Of a stretch of 64,000 nt of DNA, positions 8,554 through 18,463 are shown in pieces. The DNA is taken from contig NZ_JAPDMU010000002.1 in the NCBI RefSeq assembly GCF_026319325.1, positions 372,001 to 436,000 of the forward strand. The letters run 5' to 3'. Origin of the DNA: Methylophaga sp. OBS3. Its GTDB lineage: Bacteria > Pseudomonadota > Gammaproteobacteria > Nitrosococcales > Methylophagaceae. Numbering within the stretch: position 1 is the stretch's first letter; each line of letters begins with the position of its first letter. The position numbers were made by a program, and so were the translations under genes. The notes below the pieces were generated by a model. That model had not been told where the DNA came from. It saw only the letters and a program-made list of their open reading frames with translations, and ran no database searches.

Positions 8554-10119
8554 TTAGTGGCGGAAGTGGCGCATACCAGTGAAGACCATGGCAATACCAT
8601 GTTCATCTGCGGCAGCAATAACCTCATCATCACGCATCGAACCACCCGGTTGGATAACCGCTTTAATGCCAGCTTCTGCAGCGGCATCTAAACCATCACG
8701 GAATGGGAAGAATGCATCCGACGCCATAACCGCACCTGGTACGGTTAAGCCTGCATCTTCGGCTTTAATGCCTGCGATACGACTTGAAACGACACGACTC
8801 ATTTGGCCTGCACCGATACCAACGGTTTGTTGGTCTTTGGCATAAACAATCGCGTTTGATTTCACATATTTCGCAACACGCCATGCAAACAATAAGTCAG
8901 CTAATTGGGCAGCATCTGGTGCTAATTTGGTAACGACTTTCAGCTCTTGTTCCGTGACCAACTGAATATCGCGGTCTTGAACTAACAGGCCGCCAGTGAC
9001 GCGTTTGAAATCAAGGCCACTATTTGCGTTTGCTGGCAAGTCACCACAAATTAACAGGCGAACATTGGCTTTTTTCGCAACGATGTCAGCAACACCTTCT
9101 GCGACGCTTGGCGCGATAATGACTTCAACAAATTGACGATCGATGATGGCTTGAGCTGTTTGTGTATCTAACGGTCTGTTGAATGCGATAATGCCACCAA
9201 ACGCTGAGGTTGGATCTGTTTGGTAAGCCAAATCATAAGCTGTTAACAAATCGTCAGCGCAGGCAACACCACATGGGTTCGCATGTTTCACGATGACACA
9301 AGCTGGTTGCTCGGTGAATGCTTTGACACATTCCAGTGCAGCATCAGTGTCGGCGATATTGTTATAAGACAGTTCTTTACCTTGTAATTGAACTGCAGCA
9401 CCAATTGAGCCTGATTCAGGGGTAGCTTCACTGTAAAACGCTGCGTTTTGGTGAGGGTTTTCACCGTAGCGCATGTCCTGTTTCTTATGGAATTGGCTGT
9501 TAAATGTGCGAGGGAACGCATTTTTGCTACCATCTTCGGCGATTGTGCCAAGATAGTTAGCAATCATGCCGTCATAATGTGCTGTATGTTCAAAGGTCTT
9601 TAATGCCAGATCAAAACGTGTCGCATCATCAGTGCCACCGTTATTTTTGATTTGATCTACTACGCGCGCATAGTCTGCTGGGTCAATCAGTACCGTAACA
9701 TCAGCATGATTTTTAGCAGCAGCACGTAACATGGTTGGACCACCGATATCGATGTTTTCAATTGCATCAGGCAATGAACAGTCAGGTCGCGCAACGGTCG
9801 CTTCAAAAGGATATAAGTTTACGACAACCAAATCGATTGGCTTGATGTCATGTTCGGTCATGATGGCATCATCAGTACCACGGCGACCTAATAAACCACC
9901 GTGAATTTTCGGATGCAGGGTTTTAATACGACCCGCCATCATTTCTGGAAAACCAGTGTGGTCAGAGACTTCAATAACGGGTAAACCCGCATCAGCCAAT
10001 AGTTTAGCGGTACCACCGGTAGATAATAATTCTACGTTAAGTGCGTTTAATTGTTCTGCCAGCGCGACAATACCAGTTTTGTCAGAAACACTTAGCAGAG
10101 CACGTTTAATTGAATTCAT
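8554..10119 (-). CDS. purH: Bifunctional AICAR formyltransferase / IMP cyclohydrolase
   Basis: Last two steps of purine synthesis: formylation of AICAR with 10-formyl-THF, then ring closure to IMP. 521 residues from the chosen start, close to the usual 520-530. The reading frame is open 102 bases further upstream, but the alignment start [16 protein letters not shown] is the family N-terminus, so that is used. The N-terminal cyclohydrolase domain has STGGTAKLL and [12 protein letters not shown]. The C-terminal transformylase domain has VKHANPCG. It is preceded by fis (29 bases) and followed by the adenylate cyclase homologue (2 bases). Confidence 0.96.
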   Translation of the reverse strand: MNSIKRALLSVSDKTGIVALAEQLNALNVELLSTGGTAKLLADAGLPVIEVSDHTGFPEMMAGRIKTLHPKIHGGLLGRRGTDDAIMTEHDIKPIDLVVVNLYPFEATVARPDCSLPDAIENIDIGGPTMLRAAAKNHADVTVLIDPADYARVVDQIKNNGGTDDATRFDLALKTFEHTAHYDGMIANYLGTIAEDGSKNAFPRTFNSQFHKKQDMRYGENPHQNAAFYSEATPESGSIGAAVQLQGKELSYNNIADTDAALECVKAFTEQPACVIVKHANPCGVACADDLLTAYDLAYQTDPTSAFGGIIAFNRPLDTQTAQAIIDRQFVEVIIAPSVAEGVADIVAKKANVRLLICGDLPANANSGLDFKRVTGGLLVQDRDIQLVTEQELKVVTKLAPDAAQLADLLFAWRVAKYVKSNAIVYAKDQQTVGIGAGQMSRVVSSRIAGIKAEDAGLTVPGAVMASDAFFPFRDGLDAAAEAGIKAVIQPGGSMRDDEVIAAADEHGIAMVFTGMRHFRH

Positions 10120-10148
10120 GCAGTTTTTCCAGAGAGCGTAAAAACGGC

Positions 10149-10439
10149 TTACAAGCCGTATTGTTTGAGTTTTTTGCGAAGGGTGCCACGGTTGATGCCG
10201 AGGATTTCGGCAGCACGGCATTGATTGCCATGCGTATGTTCCAATGTGGCTTTTAGTAATGGGACTTCCACCTCGGTCATCAACATATTGTAGAGATTGG
10301 CGGTTGGCGTGCCATCAAGTTGTTCGAAATAGGTTTTGAGCGCATGTTCGACACACTCCTTCAGGGGCGCGTGACGAGTTTCTGGGCTGACGCCCAGATC
10401 GACGCAGCCTTCCATTGAGGAGTCGAGTGCTTTGTTCAT
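10149..10439 (-). CDS. fis: DNA-binding protein Fis
   Basis: Nucleoid-associated protein that bends DNA and adjusts stable RNA promoters and recombination. 96 residues, the usual length. The C-terminal helix-turn-helix (about 72-93) reads [20 protein letters not shown], the canonical Fis recognition segment. The start overlaps the dusB stop by four bases (ATGA), which reproduces the conserved dusB-fis operon. Control in E. coli is growth-phase dependent; no equivalent promoter could be seen here because the gene lies inside a longer operon. Confidence 0.96.
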   Translation of the reverse strand: MNKALDSSMEGCVDLGVSPETRHAPLKECVEHALKTYFEQLDGTPTANLYNMLMTEVEVPLLKATLEHTHGNQCRAAEILGINRGTLRKKLKQYGL

Positions 10440-11449
10440 GCGGCAAGCGGATCCTTTTGCGAGGCCTGTTCGGCCAATTGCGTAAAAAAAGCTTCAGTGT
10501 ACGCCAGTTGTTGCGCGGCGTGTTCAAGTTGATTCATTTCTTGACGGAACGCATTGCCATCGCGTAAACCCTTGCTGTACCAAGCAATATGCTTACGCGC
10601 CATACGCACACCTGAATATTCACCATAGAAATCGTACAGTGTCTTCAGGTGAGTAATCAAGGTGTCACGAACTTCTGTTATTAAAGGCGGTGCTAATTTT
10701 TCGCCGGTGCTGAGGTAATGCAAAATCTGCTGAAATAACCATGGGTTACCTTGTGCCGCCCGACCAATCATCAGGCCATCGACGCCGGTTTTTGCAAAAA
10801 CATGTGCTGCTTTTTCTGGGCTATCAATGTCACCATTAGCAATCACCGGGATCTGAATACGGCTTTTAATATCCGCAATGGTGTCGTATTCGGCATCACC
10901 TTGATACAAATCGGCACGCGTTCGACCATGAACCGCTAATAATTGGATGCCAGATTGTTCAGCAATTTGCGCTATCCGCAGCCCATTTTTATTTTGTCTA
11001 TCTGCGCCTGTGCGAATCTTTAATGTGACAGGCACATCAACGGCATTCACTACGGCTTCTAGAATGTCACCAACTAATTTCTCATGTGGCAATAAGGCGG
11101 AACCGGCCATGGCATTGCAGACTTTTTTGGCAGGGCAACCCATGTTGATATCAATGATGTGAGCGCCTTGGTCAACATTATGTTGAGCCGCCTCAGCCAT
11201 CATTTGTGGGTCAGCACCAGCAATTTGTACACTTCGCGGCTCAGGTTCACCATCATGATTAGCGCGTAGCAGAGATTTTTTGCTGGCCCATAGGGCTTTA
11301 TTGGCCGTGATCATTTCTGATACTGCCATGCCCGCCCCCAGTTTTCGACATAACTGTCGAAATGGGCGATCAGTCACACCGGCCATCGGTGCCAAAAATA
11401 AATTATTGGGCAACTGATAAGGGCCGATTTGTACTGATTTAATGCTCAT
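10436..11449 (-). CDS. dusB: tRNA-dihydrouridine synthase B
   Basis: FMN enzyme that reduces specific uridines in the D-loop of tRNA. 337 residues from the chosen ATG; an in-frame ATG 30 bases upstream lies deeper in prmA, but the family N-terminus is the downstream one (SIKSVQIGPYQLPNNLFLAP). Motifs: LAPMAGVTDRPFR at the flavin site and DINMGCPAKKV with the catalytic cysteine. The TIM barrel is followed by a helical RNA-binding domain. The start overlaps the prmA end by 11 bases and the end overlaps fis, matching the prmA-dusB-fis order of other gammaproteobacteria. Confidence 0.95.
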   Translation of the reverse strand: MSIKSVQIGPYQLPNNLFLAPMAGVTDRPFRQLCRKLGAGMAVSEMITANKALWASKKSLLRANHDGEPEPRSVQIAGADPQMMAEAAQHNVDQGAHIIDINMGCPAKKVCNAMAGSALLPHEKLVGDILEAVVNAVDVPVTLKIRTGADRQNKNGLRIAQIAEQSGIQLLAVHGRTRADLYQGDAEYDTIADIKSRIQIPVIANGDIDSPEKAAHVFAKTGVDGLMIGRAAQGNPWLFQQILHYLSTGEKLAPPLITEVRDTLITHLKTLYDFYGEYSGVRMARKHIAWYSKGLRDGNAFRQEMNQLEHAAQQLAYTEAFFTQLAEQASQKDPLAA

Positions 11450-12314
11450 GTCGAACACCTGACAATCGCATCCACTCATCTAACTGTGCTGGCTCATCCA
11501 TCGTAAAGTAAGGCAGATAAGCGTTTTGTACCATATCAGCCTGTGTATCTAAGACACCAGACAACACGATATCGCTCTTTGTGTGCGTTAAGGTCGCAAA
11601 CAATGGTGCTAATTCGGTTAATGGGCCAGCCAAGATATTGGCAAGTAATAGGTCGCATTCAAGTTGTGGTGCATCTTTAGGCAAATAGGTCTCAATCGTA
11701 ACCCCATTACGCTCGGCATTATCTTGCGTGGCTTCGAGTGCCTGCGGATCGGTATCAACACCAATGACACGCTCAGCACCAAGCAATGCTGCGGCGATAC
11801 CTAAAATGCCGCTACCACAGCCATAATCGATAACGGTTTTGCCTTTGACGGCTGCTTTATCTAGCCAGCGAAGACATAAAGCAGTTGTTGGATGCGTGCC
11901 AGTACCGAATGCTAAACCGGGATCTAGCAGGATATTCACCGCATCTGCCTGAGGTGGTTGATGCCAGCTAGGCACAATCCAAAGCTGGTCACCAAAGCAC
12001 ATAGGCTGGAAGTTATCCATCCATGCGCGTTCCCAATCTTTGTCTTCAACCGCTTCCATTTTAAAAGGCGGTAATTCACCTTGAAAAAATGGTTTTACAG
12101 CAGCGCGCATATCCGCTTCGGTAACATTGGCATCAAATAAGGCAATGACTTGCGTTGCTGACCATAACGGTGTTTCACCGACAGGAGGTTCATAAATAGG
12201 TTGATCAGCATTGTCCTGAAACGTAACCGCCGCCGCGCCAGCCTCAGTTAAGGCATCGGATAGCGCGTCGGCAGCGTCAGGAGTGCTGTTGAAAATAAAC
12301 TGGACCCAGGCCAT
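11439..12314 (-). CDS. prmA: Ribosomal protein L11 methyltransferase
   Basis: SAM-dependent enzyme that trimethylates ribosomal protein L11. 291 residues, usual length. The N-terminal L11-recognition domain (about 1-60) is followed by the Rossmann methyltransferase domain with DPGLAFGTGTHPTT and DYGCGSGILGIAA for SAM binding and LLANILAGPL as the post-II motif. It starts 12 bases after accC and overlaps dusB, so the whole aroQ to purH run may be one transcript. Confidence 0.96.
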   Translation of the reverse strand: MAWVQFIFNSTPDAADALSDALTEAGAAAVTFQDNADQPIYEPPVGETPLWSATQVIALFDANVTEADMRAAVKPFFQGELPPFKMEAVEDKDWERAWMDNFQPMCFGDQLWIVPSWHQPPQADAVNILLDPGLAFGTGTHPTTALCLRWLDKAAVKGKTVIDYGCGSGILGIAAALLGAERVIGVDTDPQALEATQDNAERNGVTIETYLPKDAPQLECDLLLANILAGPLTELAPLFATLTHTKSDIVLSGVLDTQADMVQNAYLPYFTMDEPAQLDEWMRLSGVRHEH

Positions 12315-12326
12315 CGTCGTGACGGC

Positions 12327-13667
12327 TTACAGGCCGAGCTTTTTCTCAAGATAGTGAATATTGGTGCCACCCGTTTGGAAGTGGGTGTCATCCATAATGT
12401 CACGATGCAATTCAACATTGGTTTTGATACCGTCAATGCCGATCTCTTTTAATGCTGTCTGCATACGCGCAATCGCTGACTCACGCGTGTTACCGTAAGC
12501 GATAAGCTTACCAATCAGTGAATCGTAGTTAGGTGGTACACGATAGCCACTATATAAATGTGAGTCCATACGAATGCCTGCGCCACCTGGAGCGTGGTAG
12601 TGCGTGACCACACCAGGACTAGGCATAAAGGTACGTGGATCTTCAGCATTAATACGACATTCGATGGCATGACCTTTCATCTTAATGTCTTCTTGTTTTA
12701 CTGATAATGGTAGGCCTGATGCAATACGAATTTGCTCAGCAACCAAGTCCATATCAGTAACACGCTCAGTGACAGGGTGCTCTACCTGAATACGGGTATT
12801 CATTTCGATGAAGTAGAACTCGCCATCTTGGTATAAGAACTCAAACGTACCCGCACCACGGTAACCAATACGCACACAAGCATCAGCACAAATTTTACCC
12901 ATACGAGCACGCATTTCAGGCGTGATTCCCGGCGCAGGCGCTTCCTCAACCACTTTTTGGTGGCGACGTTGCATTGAACAGTCACGCTCACCTAAATGAA
13001 TGGCATTGCCATGTTCGTCTGCTAATACTTGGAATTCGATGTGACGTGGGTTTTCAAGGAATTTCTCCATGTAAACCATATCGTTACCGAATGCGGCTTT
13101 AGCTTCTGACTTGGTCAGGGCAATAGCATTCAGCAAATGTGCTTCGCTATGCACTTCGCGCATACCGCGACCGCCACCACCGCCAGCAGCTTTAATGATG
13201 ATCGGATAACCGATTTCACGTGCTAATTGCAGGTTAGTTTGATCATTAGTACCGAGTGGGCCATCAGAACCTGGCACACAAGGGACACCGGCAGCTTTCA
13301 TCGCTTTGATAGCAGAAACCTTGTCACCCATCAGGCGAATGGTTTCAGCACGAGGACCGATGAAAATAAAGCCACTTTGCTCAACACGTTCAGCAAAATC
13401 TGCATTTTCTGACAAGAAGCCATAACCAGGGTGAATGGCGGTGGCATCAGTGATTTCAGCAGCACTGATCAAAGCAGGAATATTTAAATAGCTTTGATTT
13501 GATGGTGCAGGACCGATACAGACGGTTTCATCCGCCAGCAGGACGTGTTTCAGATCACGATCCACATCTGAGTGAACCGCTACAGTTTTGATATCCATTT
13601 CCCAACAAGCGCGCAGAATACGCAAAGCGATTTCGCCACGGTTGGCGATAACAATTTTATCAATCAT
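12327..13667 (-). CDS. accC: Acetyl-CoA carboxylase, biotin carboxylase subunit
   Basis: ATP-dependent carboxylation of the biotin on AccB, the first half-reaction of fatty acid synthesis. 446 residues, the usual length. The ATP-grasp glycine loop GGGGRGM is at about 164-170, and the catalytic stretch is around [12 protein letters not shown] (about 236-247). A typical N-terminal biotin carboxylase fold begins [15 protein letters not shown]. It is 59 bases downstream of accB and 12 bases upstream of prmA. Confidence 0.97.
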   Translation of the reverse strand: MIDKIVIANRGEIALRILRACWEMDIKTVAVHSDVDRDLKHVLLADETVCIGPAPSNQSYLNIPALISAAEITDATAIHPGYGFLSENADFAERVEQSGFIFIGPRAETIRLMGDKVSAIKAMKAAGVPCVPGSDGPLGTNDQTNLQLAREIGYPIIIKAAGGGGGRGMREVHSEAHLLNAIALTKSEAKAAFGNDMVYMEKFLENPRHIEFQVLADEHGNAIHLGERDCSMQRRHQKVVEEAPAPGITPEMRARMGKICADACVRIGYRGAGTFEFLYQDGEFYFIEMNTRIQVEHPVTERVTDMDLVAEQIRIASGLPLSVKQEDIKMKGHAIECRINAEDPRTFMPSPGVVTHYHAPGGAGIRMDSHLYSGYRVPPNYDSLIGKLIAYGNTRESAIARMQTALKEIGIDGIKTNVELHRDIMDDTHFQTGGTNIHYLEKKLGL

Positions 13668-13726
13668 GGTATGAGATTATCCGCAGTTTGGATCAGCATG
13701 GAAGTCGGACAAGACCGACTTAAGGC

Positions 13727-14188
13727 TTAAGCAATAACGATCAGCGGTTCGTCATATTCAACCGGGTGACCATCTTCAACCAAAATGGCTTTAACTGTAC
13801 CGCTACGGTCAGCTTCGATTTGGTTAAACATTTTCATCGCTTCGATAATGCAGATGACATCACCAGCACTGACTTGTTGTCCTACTTCAACGAATGCTGC
13901 AGCTTCTGGTGAAGATGAACGATAGAAGGTACCAACCATTGGTGAGCGAATCGCATTCGCATCATTATTTGCTGCAGGTGCTTCTGCAGTTGGCGCTGCG
14001 GCCGGTGCAGCGGCTGCTACTGGGGCTGGTGCTGCGACTTGGTATTGTTGTGGTTGTGGCGCATATTGCACGGCTGTTGAGCTATTACGGCTGATTCTAA
14101 CCGATTCTTCACCTTCTGAGATTTCGATTTCGGCAACATCAGATTCTTGGATCAGATCAATCAGTTTTTTAATTTTACGAATATCCAT
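13727..14188 (-). CDS. accB: Biotin carboxyl carrier protein of acetyl-CoA carboxylase
   Basis: Carries the biotin between AccC and the carboxyltransferase. 153 residues. Layout: N-terminal helical domain (1-35), a flexible linker rich in Ala and Pro (about 42-78), and a C-terminal biotinyl domain with the biotinylated lysine in EAMKM. The order aroQ-accB-accC with a 3-base gap to aroQ is the conserved arrangement. Confidence 0.97.
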   Translation of the reverse strand: MDIRKIKKLIDLIQESDVAEIEISEGEESVRISRNSSTAVQYAPQPQQYQVAAPAPVAAAAPAAAPTAEAPAANNDANAIRSPMVGTFYRSSSPEAAAFVEVGQQVSAGDVICIIEAMKMFNQIEADRSGTVKAILVEDGHPVEYDEPLIVIA

Positions 14189-14191
14189 GGA

Positions 14192-14632
14192 TTAACCTTT
14201 TTTGATGTGATTAAAGGCAGCTTGTAGTGCCAGAAAATAACCTTGCGCGCCCAAACCGCAGATCACGCCAACTGCCAGCTCCGAAAAATACGAATGCTGA
14301 CGAAACGTTTCACGACGGTGCACGTTAGATAAATGTACTTCGATAAATGGAATATCAACGGCTGCAAATGCATCACGTAGCGCGACGCTGGTATGCGTAA
14401 AAGCAGCAGGATTGATAATAATAAAATCAGTGTTTCCCCGCGCTTGCTGAACGGCATCAACTAGTTCATGTTCAGCATTACTTTGTAGGGTTTGCAACTG
14501 ATGACCAGCCTCTGCGGCAGCATTTTTCAATTGCTGATTGATATCATCAAGGGTTGTCGCGCCGTAAATTTCAGGCTCCCGCTGCCCCAGCAGATTGAGA
14601 TTGGGGCCATGTAGCACTAAAAAATTCGCCAT
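14192..14632 (-). CDS. aroQ: 3-dehydroquinate dehydratase, type II
   Basis: Third step of the shikimate pathway by the type II mechanism. 146 residues, the usual length for the small dodecameric enzyme. The N-terminal motif [20 protein letters not shown] carries the catalytic tyrosine. [15 protein letters not shown] holds the substrate-binding residues. It is the first gene of the accBC transcript. The 135 bases upstream, up to dsbD, must hold the promoter, but no box stood out. Confidence 0.96.
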   Translation of the reverse strand: MANFLVLHGPNLNLLGQREPEIYGATTLDDINQQLKNAAAEAGHQLQTLQSNAEHELVDAVQQARGNTDFIIINPAAFTHTSVALRDAFAAVDIPFIEVHLSNVHRRETFRQHSYFSELAVGVICGLGAQGYFLALQAAFNHIKKG

Positions 14633-14767
14633 TGAAACTGATATCCGTTTATCGGTGACTTAAGGCGCGATTTTGCACCAGCAAGCGGGACAAAGTCCAG
14701 TTTTTTACTAAATTAGCGGTTTTTTGTCGCGAATGTCGGCGAAAAGGCTATTTTTTGAATTTTTGGC

Positions 14768-16606
14768 CTAATTCTCTTGAGCTGCTTGGAGTTTTGCCAG
14801 ATGTGCCTGCATTTCATCGGCGCTGACATGACCCACTAAACGACGGTTGGCATATTCTTCACCACCAGCTGCGAAAAATACCATAGTCGGTGGGCCAAAT
14901 ACTTTGAGCTGTTTCAAAATGGCCTGATGGTCGGCGGTGTTATCGGTTAAATCAACTTTTAATAAGTTGAAAGATTTCAACATAGCCAACACGGTTGGAT
15001 CTTTAAAAGTGGTTTGTTCCATCGTCTTACAATCAGTACACCAATCAGCATAAAAATCGAGCATCATTGGTTGTTGGCTATTACTTAAGGCACGCTCTAA
15101 TTCTGCTGGTGAATTAATTAGCGTAAATGACAAAGTCTCTTGGCTGGTTTCCGTGCTAACACCTTTTAAGTGTTTAAGGGGTTGCCAAATACTTTGCGCA
15201 CCGCTGGCAGCGCCAATCATTAACAAGGTGCCAAAAATGAGTCCAAGTAAGCCCAGACCTTTCCAGAACTTTTGCCAACCAGTGGCATCAATACCTAACG
15301 ATTCCAGTGCCCCCATATAAACGGCACTGACCACGATTAAGCCTGCCCATAATGCCAGCGTCAGACTGGCAGGAATCACACGAGATAACATCCAAATCGC
15401 TAAGGCAATGAGTAAAACACCAAATACAGCTTTAACGGTTTCCATCCAATTACCGGCTCGAGGCATCAGACTGCCAGCAGAGCTACCAATAATAAGTAGT
15501 GGAATGCCCATGCCAATGCTCATTGCAAATAAGGCGGCACCACCTAAAACCGGATCGGCATGTTGACTAATAAAGAGTAGGGCGCCAGCTAATGGTGGTG
15601 CTAGACATGGTCCGACAATCAGACCAGACAATAAACCCATCAAGGCAACACCAATAAACTTACCACCACGTTGTTGGTGGCTTATTTGATGTAATCGGTG
15701 TTGCAGACGATGTGGTAATTGCAGCTCGTAAAAGCCGAACATAGATAAGGCCAGTAACACCAAGACCAAACTAAACGCACCAATGACCCAAATGTTTTGT
15801 AAAAGGGCTTGTAAGTTGCCGCCCAATAAACCTGTTAATACACCGGCAGTGGTATAGGTAACCGACATCGCTAACACGTAAACGAGCGATAACATAAATG
15901 CGCGGCGTGTAGTGACTGACTCCCCCTCACCAACAATGATGCTTGAGAGGATCGGGATCATTGGAAATACGCAAGGCGTGAAGGCGAGTAATAAACCTAA
16001 ACCCAAAAAGCTGATGAGGATTTTTGGCAGATTTTCACTGGCTAGATGCGCCGCGATAGTGTCTTGGCTACTTTGACTATTGATACTGGTGACGGGGTTT
16101 GGCGCTTCACTGATAGGTGTTGTGATGGGGGGATCACCTTGCGCAATAGCTGGCAGCTTTAGCTGTGTCGTTTTAGTTTCTGGTGGATAACAAATATTAA
16201 ATGTTTCAGAGCAGCCTTGATAATGGACTTCTAAGGTAATGCTTTGAGTGCTGTCAGGTCGGTTAACTGGGACGGTTAACAACACATCGTCAAAGTAGAC
16301 TTCGGTCAGTCCAAAATAAGCATCATTTTTGTTGGTGCCTTGGGGTAGGTTGAGAGTTTTTAGCGTGACCCTATCGTTATCGATAATCCGCGCTTCAATT
16401 TTATTGCGATAGAGATAGTTTCCTTGCGCAATTTGCCAGCCAATATGTAGGTTTTGAGGATCTTTCACGCTAGCCGAAAAACGAAATGCGTCATCGACGG
16501 CTAACGGCTCATCTCCATCGCCAAAACCAAGCTGTTGCAAAACACTTTCGCGCGCATGCAAGTTGCAGCTAACCAAGATTAGAAAAAAAATTACCAGTGA
16601 ACGCAT
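14768..16606 (-). CDS. dsbD: Thiol:disulfide interchange protein DsbD
   Basis: Transfers electrons from cytoplasmic thioredoxin across the inner membrane to periplasmic disulfide isomerases and cytochrome c maturation proteins. 612 residues. Order: signal peptide (1-18), periplasmic alpha domain with a cysteine pair in CSETFNICYPP, eight-helix membrane domain (about 195-465) with conserved cysteines in TPCVFPMIP and GPCLAPPLAG, and a thioredoxin-like gamma domain with CTDC in DFYADWCTDCK. The gene is alone and diverges from the phosphate transporter gene. Confidence 0.95.
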   Translation of the reverse strand: MRSLVIFFLILVSCNLHARESVLQQLGFGDGDEPLAVDDAFRFSASVKDPQNLHIGWQIAQGNYLYRNKIEARIIDNDRVTLKTLNLPQGTNKNDAYFGLTEVYFDDVLLTVPVNRPDSTQSITLEVHYQGCSETFNICYPPETKTTQLKLPAIAQGDPPITTPISEAPNPVTSINSQSSQDTIAAHLASENLPKILISFLGLGLLLAFTPCVFPMIPILSSIIVGEGESVTTRRAFMLSLVYVLAMSVTYTTAGVLTGLLGGNLQALLQNIWVIGAFSLVLVLLALSMFGFYELQLPHRLQHRLHQISHQQRGGKFIGVALMGLLSGLIVGPCLAPPLAGALLFISQHADPVLGGAALFAMSIGMGIPLLIIGSSAGSLMPRAGNWMETVKAVFGVLLIALAIWMLSRVIPASLTLALWAGLIVVSAVYMGALESLGIDATGWQKFWKGLGLLGLIFGTLLMIGAASGAQSIWQPLKHLKGVSTETSQETLSFTLINSPAELERALSNSQQPMMLDFYADWCTDCKTMEQTTFKDPTVLAMLKSFNLLKVDLTDNTADHQAILKQLKVFGPPTMVFFAAGGEEYANRRLVGHVSADEMQAHLAKLQAAQEN

Positions 16607-16744
16607 AGAGCCTCAGACGCGTAAATATCACTCAATCCAACCATTCTAACAGGCCAATCATACAATGCCGTATAAGCAACAGGGTGCCATGTTGTCTTTA
16701 AACTGTAATAATTGGCGCCTTTATAGCGGCGACTTGGGTGTCTT

Positions 16745-18394
16745 GTGGAAATCAAAACCATTCATGAACTTGAAAAGCAGGCCTTTAAAAAAAGCCACGC
16801 TGAAATTGGCCGGATAGGTGCGGCATTATTCTTTTTGGCAGCAGTTCTTGTATTTAGTTTCACTACCAGCGGTGGTGTTCCAAATAATTTATTTTTAGCC
16901 ATTGCGGCTGTATTCGGCGCCTATATGGCAATGAATATAGGCGCGAATGACGTGGCCAACAATGTTGGTCCGGCGGTTGGTTCTCGAGCCATGACCATGG
17001 GCGGTGCGATTGTTATCGCCATGATTTTTGAAGCCTCAGGTGCGTTTATCGCTGGCGGTGATGTGGTCTCGACCATTAAAGGCGGCATCATTGATATCCA
17101 AGGATTTGGCGGTAATACCGATGAATTTGTCTGGGCCATGATGGCAGCATTATTAGCTGCTGCAATGTGGTTAAACCTTGCAACTTATGCGGGTGCGCCA
17201 GTTTCAACGACACACTCCATTGTTGGTGGCGTTATGGGCGCAGGTATCGCCGCAGCTGGATTCACAATTGTTGATTGGGGCACTATGGGCGCCATTGTCA
17301 GCTCTTGGGTTATATCACCTTTGTTTGGTGGTGTTATCGCGGCAACATTCCTACTGGCAATCAAGAAAACTATTATTTTCCGTGATGACAAAATCAGCGC
17401 CTCTTATAAATGGGTGCCGGTTTATGTAGGTGTCATGGCATGGGCATTTGCAACTTACCTCATCATCAAAGGTATCTCTAAGATCTGGAGCAAAATCATT
17501 GAACTGGTTAATTTTTTGCCTGGTGTCGAGATTGAAGTTGCTAGCAAACCCTCATTTTTATCTGCATTGATCATTGGTTTATTGATTGGTTTAGCGGTTT
17601 ATAAACTGGTCAAAAAGCGTCTCAAGAAAAAATTACCAGAGATGAGCAATGACAGAGGTAGCGTTAACACGCTGTTTACCATTCCATTAGTTTTTGCTGC
17701 GGCGCTATTAAGCTTTGCACATGGAGCCAATGACGTTGCCAATGCGATTGGTCCTTTGGCCGCGATTAACGATGCGATTATGACCGGTGGCATTACGGCA
17801 CAAGCCGGTATTCCATTTTGGGTTATGGCTGTTGGTGCATTGGGTATTGCTTTGGGGTTGGGTTTATACGGTCCGCGCCTAATCCGCACGGTTGGTGGTG
17901 AAATTACCGAACTTGACCAAATGCGTGCTTATTCCATCGCAATGGCAGCAGCGTTAACGGTCATTATTGCCAGTCAGCTTGGTTTGCCCGTTTCAACGAC
18001 ACATATCGCTATCGGCGGTGTCTTTGGTGTCGGCTTTTTACGTGAGTGGTTAGATGAATCTAACACTATCGAACGTGAAATTCGCAAAGATAAAAGCGAT
18101 TTGAAAGATGAGAAAAAACAGCTCAATGCCCTGCGCAAAGAGCTGGATTCACTGCAAAACAAAGGTAGCAAAAGCGTAGATGAATATCAGCGTGTCACCA
18201 CTTTGTATCGTTTGATTGATGAAGAAGAGTCAGCCATCAAGAAAGCCAAAAAGCAGTTGAAGAAAGAGCAGAAAAACCTGTTTGTGAAACGCGATATGGT
18301 GAAAAAAATCATCACGGCTTGGGTGGTTACTGTCCCAGCGGCAGCAGTATTGTCTGCGATGGTGTTTTACATGATTAAAGGCATCATGCTGTAA
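16745..18394 (+). CDS. Inorganic phosphate transporter, PiT family
   Basis: Low-affinity, ion-coupled phosphate uptake through the inner membrane; PiT proteins also take up arsenate and metal phosphates. 549 residues. The two inverted family signatures are clear: GANDVANNVGPAVGS near residue 66 and GANDVANAIGPLAAI near residue 328. Each is followed by a second repeat motif, APVSTTHSIVGG and LPVSTTHIAIGG. A long, highly charged coiled coil (about 440-515, rich in Lys, Glu and Leu) lies before a final membrane helix. The GTG start gives the longest sensible N-terminus; its ribosome site is weak. Function is certain at family level; the exact substrate preference is not. Confidence 0.93.
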   Translation: MEIKTIHELEKQAFKKSHAEIGRIGAALFFLAAVLVFSFTTSGGVPNNLFLAIAAVFGAYMAMNIGANDVANNVGPAVGSRAMTMGGAIVIAMIFEASGAFIAGGDVVSTIKGGIIDIQGFGGNTDEFVWAMMAALLAAAMWLNLATYAGAPVSTTHSIVGGVMGAGIAAAGFTIVDWGTMGAIVSSWVISPLFGGVIAATFLLAIKKTIIFRDDKISASYKWVPVYVGVMAWAFATYLIIKGISKIWSKIIELVNFLPGVEIEVASKPSFLSALIIGLLIGLAVYKLVKKRLKKKLPEMSNDRGSVNTLFTIPLVFAAALLSFAHGANDVANAIGPLAAINDAIMTGGITAQAGIPFWVMAVGALGIALGLGLYGPRLIRTVGGEITELDQMRAYSIAMAAALTVIIASQLGLPVSTTHIAIGGVFGVGFLREWLDESNTIEREIRKDKSDLKDEKKQLNALRKELDSLQNKGSKSVDEYQRVTTLYRLIDEEESAIKKAKKQLKKEQKNLFVKRDMVKKIITAWVVTVPAAAVLSAMVFYMIKGIML

Positions 18395-18463
18395 ACCGAC
18401 TGACTTAAATCGGTCATCAAATAGCCGCATGATAAGGCGTTGTTTTTCATTGCAGGACAAAAC

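Noticed and set aside
10120-10221. Extended N-terminus of PurH
   Set aside because: The added residues have no family support and reach into fis; the ATG at 10119 gives the normal protein.
18395-18440. Hairpin ACCGA / TCGGT after the Pit gene as a terminator
   Set aside because: Only five base pairs and no T run.
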